64,000 bases of DNA, taken from positions 533,029 to 597,028 of the forward strand of contig NW_001865055.1 of NCBI RefSeq assembly GCF_000002865.3, in the 5' to 3' direction. Both the position numbers and the translations under genes were made by a program. The stretch comes from Monosiga brevicollis MX1 (Eukaryota; Opisthokonta; Choanoflagellata; Craspedida; Salpingoecidae). The notes beneath the pieces were generated by a model that did not search any database, was not told the origin of the DNA, and worked only from the letters and a program-made list of their open reading frames with translations. This document shows, in pieces, positions 23,635-32,993 of this stretch (positions are counted from its first letter, which is position 1; every line of letters begins with the position of its first letter).

Positions 23635-24294
23635 GAACGTTGCCTGAGGTTTGGCCCTGCACTGGTCTTGGTCGATCCGCCAGCGCAACCAGACTTGAGC
23701 TCGCTTTTCACAACTCGGCGAAGGAACAGGATGGCGAAAGGGGGGGCGCAGTAAAGCAGAAAAGAATGCAGTCAAGAGGAAGAAGAAGGACGAGGAGGAG
23801 GAGAAGGAGGAGGAGGAGGAGGAGGAGGAGGAGGAGGAAGGAGGAGGAAGGTGCAGCAGCACAAGCACAGGTCGGTGTCAGGAGAAACAAACAAATGGGC
23901 CAGTCGGGTTTTCTTCGTCTCTCTGTTTGATCATGGGCTTCGGACCAAGTCTCTGGCGCAATAGTTGTTTTCGCTTATCTTTGCCGCTCTTCCGTCTCTG
24001 TTGCAGTCTCTATCTCTGGCGCCGGCTCTGGTTTGGCCGCTTGTCTCTGCAACGTTGTGGTGGATGTCACGCACATTTGGAGGTTGCGCGTGCGGCGCGT
24101 GCCACGATCATGCCCAATGTCAGATTATACAACTGCATTATGTGTGTTTTACTAACCATTAACTGCGTTGTATTTATAGTGTACTCTCCATTGTATTTCC
24201 AGACCGACTGCAATAACTTGATGAAAAACAACAAAAACCTCTACTGCCCTTGGCGCTGCTTTGGCTGCGCTTTGAGCCAGCTGAGCCAGCTGGC
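23635..24294. other. Intergenic region between SH2 receptor and MFS transporter
   Basis: About 660 bp holding the promoter of the SH2 receptor and the 3' UTR of the transporter, both on the minus strand. Apart from the purine tract and an AT-rich stretch near 24120-24240, I see nothing gene-like. Confidence 0.5.
23790..23850. repeat. (GGA/GAA)n purine-rich low-complexity tract
   Basis: Trinucleotide purine tract on the + strand, with a second one near 23415-23490. The first lies just 5' of the SH2-receptor start. The second falls in its first intron, where it reads as a CT-rich polypyrimidine stretch on the coding strand. Confidence 0.8.
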
Positions 24295-26411
24295 TCACTT
24301 GGCGGGGGCGCGACCAAAGTCGAGGCGCCGAGTCACCGTTGTCGTTGCATCAAGAAGTTGACCGCGTGGAATCGGGTCTGATGTCCCGAGAAACCAATAC
24401 GCCAAACCCCCCGTGGCGTACACCATGGCGACCAAGGCGAAAACGGCCTGCCACGTCCCAAAGGCTGCATTGATGTAGGCCGCCACCGGCACGCCCACAA
24501 CCCCAGAGAGCGCCGCAAGACTGTTACTGATGCCCTGCAATAGTCCCACAAACTCGGTGGGCGCCACGTCCAACTTGGCTGCCTCGTGACCTACCACCCA
24601 AGCTGGGGTCAGAGACAAGCCGCGTCCACTGGCCCAGACACGATGTCAGCCGCGGGTCAATTTGCATACCGTTGGTTGAGAGGCCGGACATGCCAATGGA
24701 AAAGGAGAGCAGGGCCGTGGTCAAACCGCCCTGGGGTAGAAGCAGTACCAGCAGCATGGCCCCGGCTGCCAAGCCATAGCTAATGGCCTCACAGAGGCGT
24801 CGAACCCCTGAGTTTTGCAACCATGCGCGATCCGGTGAGCCGACGCCAATGTCGATGTCGACGCCGACGGTTCAAACTCGGGCCAACACAGTCACAAGAG
24901 CAGTCCCGTCGGCGTCGGTCGATGGTCCCGCGATACGTACGTGACTTGTCCACGCCGGCTCGGACGAAGTGATCAGCGACAAAGGCCCCTCCCATGCTCG
25001 TGCTCATCATGATGATGTAAGGTGCCATGAGCTGCGAGGCATGGGAACGATGCCCCGTCGGGCCGGCCGACACCTAGAACAGGGATAGCAAGGTGGGCAT
25101 GATAAATGAGCGCTGGGCTCGGCCACGGGTTCACGTCATTGACGTTTTTTTTTTTTTTTTGTTTCTGGTCCAAAAACACACCCCGGCGTCGAGCTCGTCG
25201 TAGTAGGTGGGAAGCCAGGACAAAGCCAAAAAATGACAAAAGGCGTGGGCAAAGTGCCCAACAAAGATGGCACGGCAGTTTGGATGCAAAAACAAGCGCC
25301 AGGCGATCCGGGCCTGCAAGCGCCAATCCTCGCCGGCCACTGTAGCACCAGGCGTCCCAGCACGGGTCACTGGTGGCGATCCTGGGCTTTGGCGAACCAC
25401 CAACAGCCATACGACCAGCCAAACCAAACCCCAGCTACCAAAGAGATGAAAGATAAAAGGCCAAGGCCGCGATGCCAGCAAATGCTCACTGAATGCCAGT
25501 GTAAAGACGGTGCCTGCCAGGCGCCAGGGTCAGGAGCACGGGATATGTGAGCGCTGCTGCAGGCACGTCACACGCTCTGCATAGCATGTGGGGCGTGGTG
25601 TGTGGCATGGGGTAGCTGACACTGATGTTGCGCTGCAAGACAAACCGAAGAAGGTGGCCGTGGTTTGTAGGCTGATGTTGCGCGAGCGCAGCTCGGGATG
25701 GGAGGCACTGAGAATGTCATAGACACATGGAAAACACATGCCCTCAAAGACGCCCAAGATGACGCGGACGCCGTAAATGACCGTCTCGCCCTCTTCTGCT
25801 GCCGTGGGTGTCCAGATGGTCAGAACAGACCATCCCAACGCCGCCACGGCCAAGACGCGGCGGGCTCCAAATCGAAGGGCCAGCATTGACCTGTACACCA
25901 TCAGACGTCAGAGGACTCACCTGACTGGCTCGGCACAAACCCTATCCAACACCACTGACCCAAGAAGCTGGCTCGTCAGGTACCCGATGAAGAAGGCGCC
26001 CATGATATGCCCCACTTGGATCTGGTGTGCACAGCAACTTGATTTTAGCTCGGACGACTGCAGCAACTGTCATTGCCATGCCTGGCCCAAACAAGCAGCA
26101 ATGGCTCTTCAATAGCAATGCAATGTACCTTGGACCAGCCAAAATCATCCTTCATGGCAAGCACGGCCACGGAAATGTTGACACCTAGACACCGCGCCGA
26201 AATGAGCCGAAATGAGCCACACGCTGCGAGTGAGTCGGCACGCCGGCACAGGGCGGCTCGGCGGCAACTTACGATCGCAGTAGTTGATAAACATGATCAC
26301 GGCACACAACCAGACGATATGGCGGGGAACCCCAGGCCCAGACCCAGCCATGCTCTTGGCCCCAGCCCCCAACCCCGCCCCCATACCTGCCATTTCTACA
26401 GCCACCGTCAT
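24295..26411 (-). CDS. MFS transporter of the SLC17 / PHT4 anion transporter type
   Basis: Starts at 26411 (MTVAVEMAGMG) or at the second Met, 26393; stop TGA 24295-24297. Recognisable membrane segments in order: VWLCAVIMFINYCDR (TM1 with the family NYxDR motif), SVAVLAMKDDFGWSK, GHIMGAFFIGYLTSQLLGS, RFGARRVLAVAALGWSVLTI, GVRVILGVFEGMCFPCVYDI, WPFIFHLFGSWGLVWLVVWL, FVGHFAHAFCHFLALSWLPT (FxHFxxxxxxxxLSWLPTYY is typical), then C-terminal half helices including APYIIMMSTSMGGAFVADH and QAVFALVAMVYATGGLAYWF. Family members move organic anions or phosphate with Na+ or H+ across plasma or organelle membranes; the substrate cannot be read here. About seven to nine exons. A GT microsatellite lies immediately upstream of the start. 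Confidence 0.87.
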
Positions 26412-26454
26412 CCTCGCCGTACCGCCCCCTCCCCTCGCCTGCTCGCGTCCGCAA

Positions 26455-26456
<2 letters not shown>

Positions 26457-26538
<82 letters not shown>
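26457..26538. repeat. (GT)n microsatellite
   Basis: About 41 GT units beginning about 45 bp upstream of the transporter start (CA on its coding strand), followed by (CT)n near 26650-26680. Confidence 0.97.
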
Positions 26539-26539
<1 letters not shown>

Positions 26540-26646
26540 CTCTCTTTCTCTCTTTTATTACATGTGGTAGTTGTGCTATTCCTCTGTGTTGTTCTCAAAC
26601 CAATTCACTCCCTTTCTCTCTCTCGTGTGTGTCTTTGCTCTCTCCC

Positions 26647-26683
<37 letters not shown>

Positions 26684-27304
26684 ATTACTTGGGGTAGTTG
26701 TGCTGGTCTTGTGTCTCTCATGATCGCTGACGGTTTCCTTGGATTTTTGGGGCGAGAGAATGTCGTGGCGTGGCCGAGCATGGCGTCATCTTCCGACCGA
26801 GTGAGCTTGCACGATGGGTCTGCTGTGCCTGTGTATCCCAAGGCTTCTTCACTTGCGCCGACAGGCACCTGTTTGCCAAGATGGAGCCAGCTCTTTTGAG
26901 AATCAGAACACAGAATCATCTTTGATAACCTTCATTAACCTCTTGCCTCCCCACCGCTCCATAACAGCCACGCGATCGCCGAGGACGCATGAACGCGCTG
27001 TGAGGCGGAAGAAGTGTCAGAGCACGCTTTTACTCGCTCAGGCGCAAGACTGCAGCAACATGATATTTACCAAGCGTGTCGGTATAAGGCCACAAGTCAT
27101 AACGGCCGGTTCCGTCACTTCTAGGCAAACCTTGGAGCCGAGGCGAGCTGGAGCAGCTATGGCCACATGATTAAAAACCAGCGTGCACGAGTCGCAGATA
27201 TTATGAGAACTTGCGAGCCAAACTCCACGATTGATGGTGCCCGATGCAAGGCATCCCATGTGTGGCAGGCATTCATGGGTGTTGCAGCCGTCTGATATGC
27301 TGAG
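26539..27304. other. Intergenic region with CT repeats, no supported gene
   Basis: About 770 bp between the transporter's 5' end and the next minus-strand reading frame. Short open frames occur on both strands but show no domain or consistent exon structure. Confidence 0.45.
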
Positions 27305-27901
27305 CTAAAACTTGAACAAGAGCTTTTGTGGACAACAGCAATGCCTGTTAGGGCTTGCAAGTGGTGGTGGGCAGTTCGTGTGTTGTGTCAGATTGCCCGC
27401 CACGAACAACAAGGGAGAATCCGCGGTTATCGTGACAGAGTCGTTCACAAACTTTAGACTTTTAAACCTCGGATGCACATCACGCTGACGGAAGACTTCC
27501 AGCTCACACCAGAGTAGGCATGCCTTGATGGCAGGCCGGTCTAGACACTCATCTTGCGCCACACCGAGATCTTCCAGCAAGGTATCAAACCACTGAAGCA
27601 GTCCATGGGGAGGTGCGGCGTAATGAGGGTACCAACGCTTGGAAAAGACAGTTCGAGGTAGTGAGCACCACCTCGGCTCCTGACGCGGAAAAGCATCAAC
27701 CCTCATTGCAAAGACGGTTGTGGCAATCGCGTCTTGGCACCAGCCGATTGCGTTGGCGACGAGGGCAAGTAGGGCCGGGAATACCATGATGGTGAAGCGC
27801 ACGCAGGCTGTAACCAGCGTCTGGCATAAACACTGGGACGCTGCCAAACAAGGAATCATTTTGAGATTCAAACCCTTACTCGCTGCTTTTTGACCCATCA
27901 A
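27305..27901 (-). CDS. Hypothetical protein, intronless, possible membrane segment
   Basis: A 198-residue uninterrupted reading frame from ATG 27901. It has a hydrophobic stretch (FTIMVFPALLALVANAIG) near residues 36-54 and a more ordinary soluble part (LPRTVFSKRWYPHY, LQWFDTLLEDLGVAQDECLD, ACLLWCELEVFRQRDVHPRF). No family recognised. It lies head to head with the next gene at 101 bp, which supports a shared promoter. Codon use looks like neighbouring genes, but absence of introns and of homology keeps this tentative; it could also be a fragment of a longer gene. Confidence 0.38.
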   Translation of the reverse strand: MMGQKAASKGLNLKMIPCLAASQCLCQTLVTACVRFTIMVFPALLALVANAIGWCQDAIATTVFAMRVDAFPRQEPRWCSLPRTVFSKRWYPHYAAPPHGLLQWFDTLLEDLGVAQDECLDRPAIKACLLWCELEVFRQRDVHPRFKSLKFVNDSVTITADSPLLFVAGNLTQHTNCPPPLASPNRHCCCPQKLLFKF

Positions 27902-28002
27902 ACTTCCACGAAGCGATACAAGCCACGTTCGTCTCGGAAGCTGTTGCTCTCACTGACCTCCCCCAAGCTCCCCTGGCGGCGCCTCTCCTTCAACCAGGCG
28001 AC

Positions 28003-28743
28003 ATGGACCCATCATTGAAGGATCAGCCATTGAAGGAAATTCTGAAGGACCCGGCCTATGCTCGCTTCAAGCCCCTGGAGAAAATCATCGGGGACCTGAA
28101 TGTGCGTGACTGGGCCAGTCAGACCCTGCCCTCCTTGCTGGACTGCACCCCTGACGATCTCAAGATGCACGTTTCGGCTTTTTACCGCGTGCTGGAGCGT
28201 GAAGGCAAGTTTTTGGATGCACTGCAAGGTGACACACGAATGCTTGACCTGAGCATGGGTATGGTGACCAGCGTCGGCTTTGGCCTTCAGAACTCCTTGA
28301 AGCACGTTCTTGAGAACTTGCGCTTGGATGCGCTCGATGGCATCAGTGTAATCAACCTGAGCTACAATAATCTGCTCGACCAAGATGGCGGCTTGCTTTT
28401 GAGGCTCGCGGACAGGATGGCAGAACGCAAGCCGCCGCAGCCAAAGGTGGAGTTTCGGCTAACTGGCAATCGCTTCACGCCAAACTTTTTGGTTGAGACT
28501 GCCTTGCCCCTTTGCCAGATGGACCACATTTCGTACGTCGTTGTGCCGGATCTGGGGAGGAGTGACGCGACTGCTGCCTTGGCTCACATGCATGATAAAA
28601 GCGCGCTCGTTTTCAACAAGCTCATCTTCATTCGAGAAATGCACTTGCCTGGCGGGCATTGGCAAGAGATCTTGCCCCCCGGTGTTGTCCCTCATGTGGT
28701 TCGAGAGACACACGACAAATACTACTTGCAGGCACGAGCGTGA
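28003..28743 (+). CDS. Hypothetical intronless protein with a leucine-rich-repeat-like segment
   Basis: A 246-residue frame from ATG 28003 (MDPSLKDQPLKEILKDPAYA) to TGA 28741-28743, uninterrupted in an intron-rich region. Residues about 115-160 contain an LRR-like pattern (ISVINLSYNNLLDQDGGLLL ... FRLTGNRFTPN) similar to NOD/ribonuclease-inhibitor repeats. The rest is mixed helix and strand with a tryptophan-containing end (PGGHWQEILPPGVVPHVV). No signal peptide or membrane helix. Function not recognised. The composition and ordered hydrophobic pattern argue for a real gene. Confidence 0.68.
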   Translation: MDPSLKDQPLKEILKDPAYARFKPLEKIIGDLNVRDWASQTLPSLLDCTPDDLKMHVSAFYRVLEREGKFLDALQGDTRMLDLSMGMVTSVGFGLQNSLKHVLENLRLDALDGISVINLSYNNLLDQDGGLLLRLADRMAERKPPQPKVEFRLTGNRFTPNFLVETALPLCQMDHISYVVVPDLGRSDATAALAHMHDKSALVFNKLIFIREMHLPGGHWQEILPPGVVPHVVRETHDKYYLQARA

Positions 28744-29765
28744 GCAGATCGCACCTTTCATTTTCTCGCTTTCTCGCTGGTGCCATTTTTTGTTGTTGTC
28801 GTGAAATGGATGGATGGTTTAGAGTGTGCGATGATTGATCTGGGCCTGACGCCGTCTGGCTACAAGGGTCACTTGTTGATCCGCTCCACAATCAAACTCT
28901 CAAACCGACACCAGCCATGACCTTTTTCGACGCGCTGCTTCTTCCGTGCTACGTCGCAAAACATTGGCAATTGTGAGGCTGCGGGTCAGCCACCACCTTC
29001 ATTTGCTGCGCACCATTTGCCCAACAGCCCAAGCTGCTGTTCTCCGACCCATCATGGCGCACGCTTGTGATTAACAAGAAAAATTAATGCATGAATGCGT
29101 GCCTCAGTACAAGGCTGCTCGGCCTGCGCCAGCGCACAGCACGAGGCTGGTGCCACGGTACTCCTCGTGGTTCTGCCTGCGTCACAGGTTGTGAAGAGGT
29201 CGACCAATTCATTCTCTCCCCACACTCTTTTTGCTGGTGGTGTGCGAGTCCATCTGGGTGATCAACTACCAGAGACACGGTAGAATAGGACGCGCGCGAC
29301 ATGGCACAAATGCATCATCATGTAATCAATTTGAAGCATGAAGAAGCCCAAGAATGAGAGCAGGTGCCCTCTGCAAGGACAACACTATAATGTTCACGCG
29401 ATGGTGTAGAGAGTGCTAAAAAAAAAAAGGAGAAGAGGACCCAAGGGTATCGTCCGCGATCCAGACTCAAAGAGGGTCGCGCGCATAACATGTGACAACA
29501 ATGGACGATGCCACTCAGACATAATATTATGTATATAAAAAAATCAAGGAACCAAGAAAAACAGCATGGAAGAAAGGAAGAGGAAGGGAAAGTAAAATCA
29601 CGAGAGGATAATAACATGGGCGTCGACGTGAATGGTGCAATGCGCATGAAAACAAATGGCAATCGCTCTTGACATGGAAAGGAGAGCTCGGCTCTAACAA
29701 AACGGGGGAAGAAGTAAAAAACGTTGACCATCAAGACGCAGCCGTCAAATCTGCTTGAATCAGCA
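28744..29765. other. Convergent intergenic region, no gene seen
   Basis: About 1 kb between two stop codons facing each other. The last 450 bp are AT-richer (near 29520-29600) and probably hold the 3' UTR of the F-box/WD40 gene. Open frames here are short and unconvincing. Confidence 0.45.
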
Positions 29766-32700
29766 TTAAAAGTTGAGGCGCGAGGCGCTGCTGGCACGAC
29801 GCATGGAGCTGGAATGGGGGATATTCAACTTGGACGAAGCAAACAGCGTTGGAGTAAAGCTGCGGGCTTGCGTCAAATCAGCAGAAGCACTGGGGCGCCG
29901 GCGGCGATCAAGAGCACTCTGCGACGAGGGCTCATCTATCGTCACCGCTTCCATTCGAAGGCTACCACGTAGGGAACCATTGGGCGTGGCCAGCTCCAAG
30001 CGCGACATGCGGCGCTGTGGTAAAGCCATACTGCCGCGACGAGCAGAACCTGGTGGCTGCGCCATACTGCCACGGCGAACAGAGCCTGGTGGTTGCAGTG
30101 AGGAGTCGCGCGAAGCTGAGCCAGGTCGAGAATTCGGTTGGGTCTGTAGGACTGGGGTGTGACGTCCCAAGAGCATGCTGCCTCGTCGACGGTTTGGACG
30201 CCGGCGCGCAAATGCCAGTGACACTGATTGGCGACGGCGAGACCGGCGCGAACGAGATGGACAGTCATCGTCGTTATCGTCGTCGTCGTCGTCATCGTCA
30301 TCATCACCATTATCATCGCGATGGTAGTGGCCATCATGGTCGTCTCCCGAATCGTCGGAATCCCGGAGGTCATCAAGGTCTGAATCAGATGCGACTTCGA
30401 GATGAAGGCGGTGGCGTGAATGGCTATGTCTGAGCTCGTCCGAGTCGTGTCGACTCTGTTGGCGACTACCCTGACTAGATGCGGCGTTGGACAAAGAGTC
30501 AGCATCTTCGCTGTGGCTGCTGAGACTGAATCCACGCTGGTCCTGCTTGGAAAAGGACAGGATGCCCAACGTTTCAGACGTGCTGATGATCATGCGATCC
30601 GCGTTGCCAAAGGCAAAGTCGTTGATGGCAAAGCAATTGGCATTGCCTCGGAAGATACGAACGCAATGCCCTGTTCGAGCCACCCATACACGCATCTTGC
30701 CGTCGGTACATGAGGTGATGACCCGACCATCGGCTAGGCGACACGCAGTGACAGCCTGAAGATGCCGCAGCGTTTTCATGGGCCCAAGAACACGCGAGTG
30801 TTTGGCCCAAATGTGGCAAGCGCCATCCTCACCCGCGCTAATGGCAAGGTACTCTGTCAAATGGACATCGCGCACCATGCCATCGTGTGCTTGAACGGTG
30901 AAGACCTCCTGCACGGCAACCGGATCGATCAGATGGCTCTTAAAGGGTGCTCGACCAGCGTGAGCAGCAGCATTGCTAGCACCACCCATATGTGGCCGAA
31001 CAGCGACGTGGCTGTCTTGACGCTTAGCGAGACCCTCCCCTGGGGCCGCGCTGCCGTGGCTCGGTCTTGCGCCAGATCGAATGAGCTGCAGGAGCGTGAG
31101 GGTACCATCTTCGCAGGCAAACAACACGTGGTCACACATGATACGACAAGTGGTGATGGGTGCAGAGGTGTGGCGCGTGTGCAACGCCGCACCGGTGCGG
31201 AGGGACCAGATGATAAGGCAGCGGTCACGACCGCCCGAGGCAACCAGGAGCGCCTCCTCACAGATGCTGACGGTGACGACGGTGGACTTGTGCCCACGAA
31301 AGACGGTGATGCAGCTGCGATCCGCCATGGACCACACACGAACGGAGGTGTCGTAAGAGCCGGAAACGACAATGTTGAGGGAATCGCTCATGGCAATACC
31401 ACGAATGGAGCCGGCGTGTCCGCTGATGGTTTGCACGACCCGACCCGTGGAGGCGTTGTAGACACGAATGAGCTTGTCAGCGGATCCGGTGACAAAGTGC
31501 TCGCCTCCGCGAAAATCCAAGACGCGGGCAATGTTTTTGGAAATGTCGCTGACGAGGAGGACGGAGTAGAGGCCGCAGAAGATGTCAGTCTCAAATTGCG
31601 TAATGGTCAGCGAGCCATGTTCCGTGGGCACCTCGAGCTGGACAAGGTTTGTGTTTTGAGCGCGGGCGTGGTTCTTGCGTAGATCCAAGATTAGGTCGTC
31701 GGCATCACGGCGATGAGTTTGATCTTCCATGACCTGCACGGCGATATCGCGCCAAGCAACTGAGACCTTGGCAGCCACTTGGAGGTCACGAAAGGTGAAA
31801 AAACCCATGAGATACTTGGAAAGTGGTGGAGGTAGCAGCTTGATGATGTCGCATTTGGCGGTACCCTCGTCGGGCCCGCTCTCACGGAGGCGCTCTTCGG
31901 CATAATTGACGAGCGGTCGGAGGAGGTCCACGCCAGCAAACCGGTGGAGACGTTGAAAGGCGGCCAGGCGACACCAATGGGTGGTCATGGCAAACCAGGC
32001 GAGGGCGCTGCGCATTTCATAGCTCTCATCCTGAGCGGCCAGGCCGGGCAGAAACGTGCGGGGCACGCCAACTTGGAGACCGGTTTCACCCATGCGGCGA
32101 TTGACGGTGGCGGCTAGCGCGGCATGGGAGCGACGGCGGCCCTTTGCAGGTAGGCTCGCTGAGTTGTTACTGGTGGCGAAGCTTGAAGAAACAGAACCAT
32201 AAGGGGGCGATGTGGGGTGCAGGGAAGCACTGACGGAGCGCGAAGCCACGGGCCCACTCGTGCCGCTTTGATTGGGGGATGGGCGGCGACGGCGAGCGCT
32301 GGAGGGTGGGGTGGCGCGACGTAGCTGAGACTGTGAACTCGCGGTTGGTGGAGAACTCTGGGGAGTGCTTGGGTTGGCGGAGCGAACGCGGGCTGTTCGG
32401 GCGCTGCGGGCTGATCGGGCACTGCGGCGAATGGCGGTGAGACTTGAAGATGAGTTGGGAAGGGATTTGTGACCCCCGGGCTGCACAAGGCGGGACCGCT
32501 GGGTCAAACGGGTATTGTCAGCTTCGTGGAGGCTGGAGAGCAAGACTTCGGCTTTGGCGCCATCGGTGACACCCTTGGTATTATGAAGGGCGTAAAGCGT
32601 GTCTCGATGCTTCAGAGGTTGCAAGAGGTTGACAATATACTGAAGAAAAGGCACGGGAGCGGCGTCGATGAGGCGAAAGAGGAAGCGGCGCTGGTGGGTT

Positions 32701-32993
32701 CCGGGAAGCTGGCCAAACCAGACTTCATTGTTCAGCATGTGACGTTGCACCTCGCAGCTCTGGCAACGAGAGCAGATGATGGGCAAGCCGGTCACGTCGC
32801 AGCGAAACTCAAAGTCGTTGTGATGCCGCGGCGGGGATTGACCCGAGGCCGTGCCCGGCTGCCGAGGGCCACCCAGTGTGTGCCGCATGATCGTCGACGT
32901 CATGTCGGACAGACGATGCTTGCGGCGGTGGTCGCCCCAGAGGCAAGGGCAGGGAAGAGTGCCGTGGCCAAAGATTGATGCTTGAGCTGGCAC
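29766..32993 (-). CDS. F-box and WD40 repeat protein (FBXW10/CDRT1-like), intronless
   Basis: One open frame of 1075 residues, ATG 32993 (or the internal Met at 32903, MTSTIMRHTL) to TAA 29766-29768, with no intron. The N-terminus has a Cys-bearing segment (LPIICSRCQSCEVQRHML) followed by LFRLIDAAPVPFLQYIVNLL, like the N-terminal region of FBXW10. A Ser/Arg/Pro-rich linker, then an F-box (KLLPPPLSKYLMGFFTFRDL ... VSVAWRDIA) and a WD40 propeller (GEHFVTGSADKLIRVYNAST, SGSYDTSVRVWS, ASGGRDRCLIIWS, SAGEDGACHIWA, TSCTDGKMRVWVA). The C-terminal quarter is low complexity: an Asp run (about 30270-30330), RRGSM repeats, Ser/Arg. F-box proteins recruit substrates to SCF ubiquitin ligases through Skp1; the WD40 propeller would bind the substrate. 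Substrate unknown. Intronlessness could mean retroposition. Confidence 0.85.
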   Translation of the reverse strand: MPAQASIFGHGTLPCPCLWGDHRRKHRLSDMTSTIMRHTLGGPRQPGTASGQSPPRHHNDFEFRCDVTGLPIICSRCQSCEVQRHMLNNEVWFGQLPGTHQRRFLFRLIDAAPVPFLQYIVNLLQPLKHRDTLYALHNTKGVTDGAKAEVLLSSLHEADNTRLTQRSRLVQPGGHKSLPNSSSSLTAIRRSARSARSARTARVRSANPSTPQSSPPTASSQSQLRRATPPSSARRRRPSPNQSGTSGPVASRSVSASLHPTSPPYGSVSSSFATSNNSASLPAKGRRRSHAALAATVNRRMGETGLQVGVPRTFLPGLAAQDESYEMRSALAWFAMTTHWCRLAAFQRLHRFAGVDLLRPLVNYAEERLRESGPDEGTAKCDIIKLLPPPLSKYLMGFFTFRDLQVAAKVSVAWRDIAVQVMEDQTHRRDADDLILDLRKNHARAQNTNLVQLEVPTEHGSLTITQFETDIFCGLYSVLLVSDISKNIARVLDFRGGEHFVTGSADKLIRVYNASTGRVVQTISGHAGSIRGIAMSDSLNIVVSGSYDTSVRVWSMADRSCITVFRGHKSTVVTVSICEEALLVASGGRDRCLIIWSLRTGAALHTRHTSAPITTCRIMCDHVLFACEDGTLTLLQLIRSGARPSHGSAAPGEGLAKRQDSHVAVRPHMGGASNAAAHAGRAPFKSHLIDPVAVQEVFTVQAHDGMVRDVHLTEYLAISAGEDGACHIWAKHSRVLGPMKTLRHLQAVTACRLADGRVITSCTDGKMRVWVARTGHCVRIFRGNANCFAINDFAFGNADRMIISTSETLGILSFSKQDQRGFSLSSHSEDADSLSNAASSQGSRQQSRHDSDELRHSHSRHRLHLEVASDSDLDDLRDSDDSGDDHDGHYHRDDNGDDDDDDDDDDNDDDCPSRSRRSRRRQSVSLAFARRRPNRRRGSMLLGRHTPVLQTQPNSRPGSASRDSSLQPPGSVRRGSMAQPPGSARRGSMALPQRRMSRLELATPNGSLRGSLRMEAVTIDEPSSQSALDRRRRPSASADLTQARSFTPTLFASSKLNIPHSSSMRRASSASRLNF

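Noticed and set aside
29942-30535. 197-codon minus-strand frame overlapping the end of the F-box/WD40 gene
   Set aside because: It is a different frame of the same strand inside the low-complexity tail and has no feature of its own.
30762-31682. 306-codon frame on the plus strand opposite the F-box/WD40 gene
   Set aside because: It is the antisense shadow of clear WD40 and F-box coding sequence; no domain of its own.
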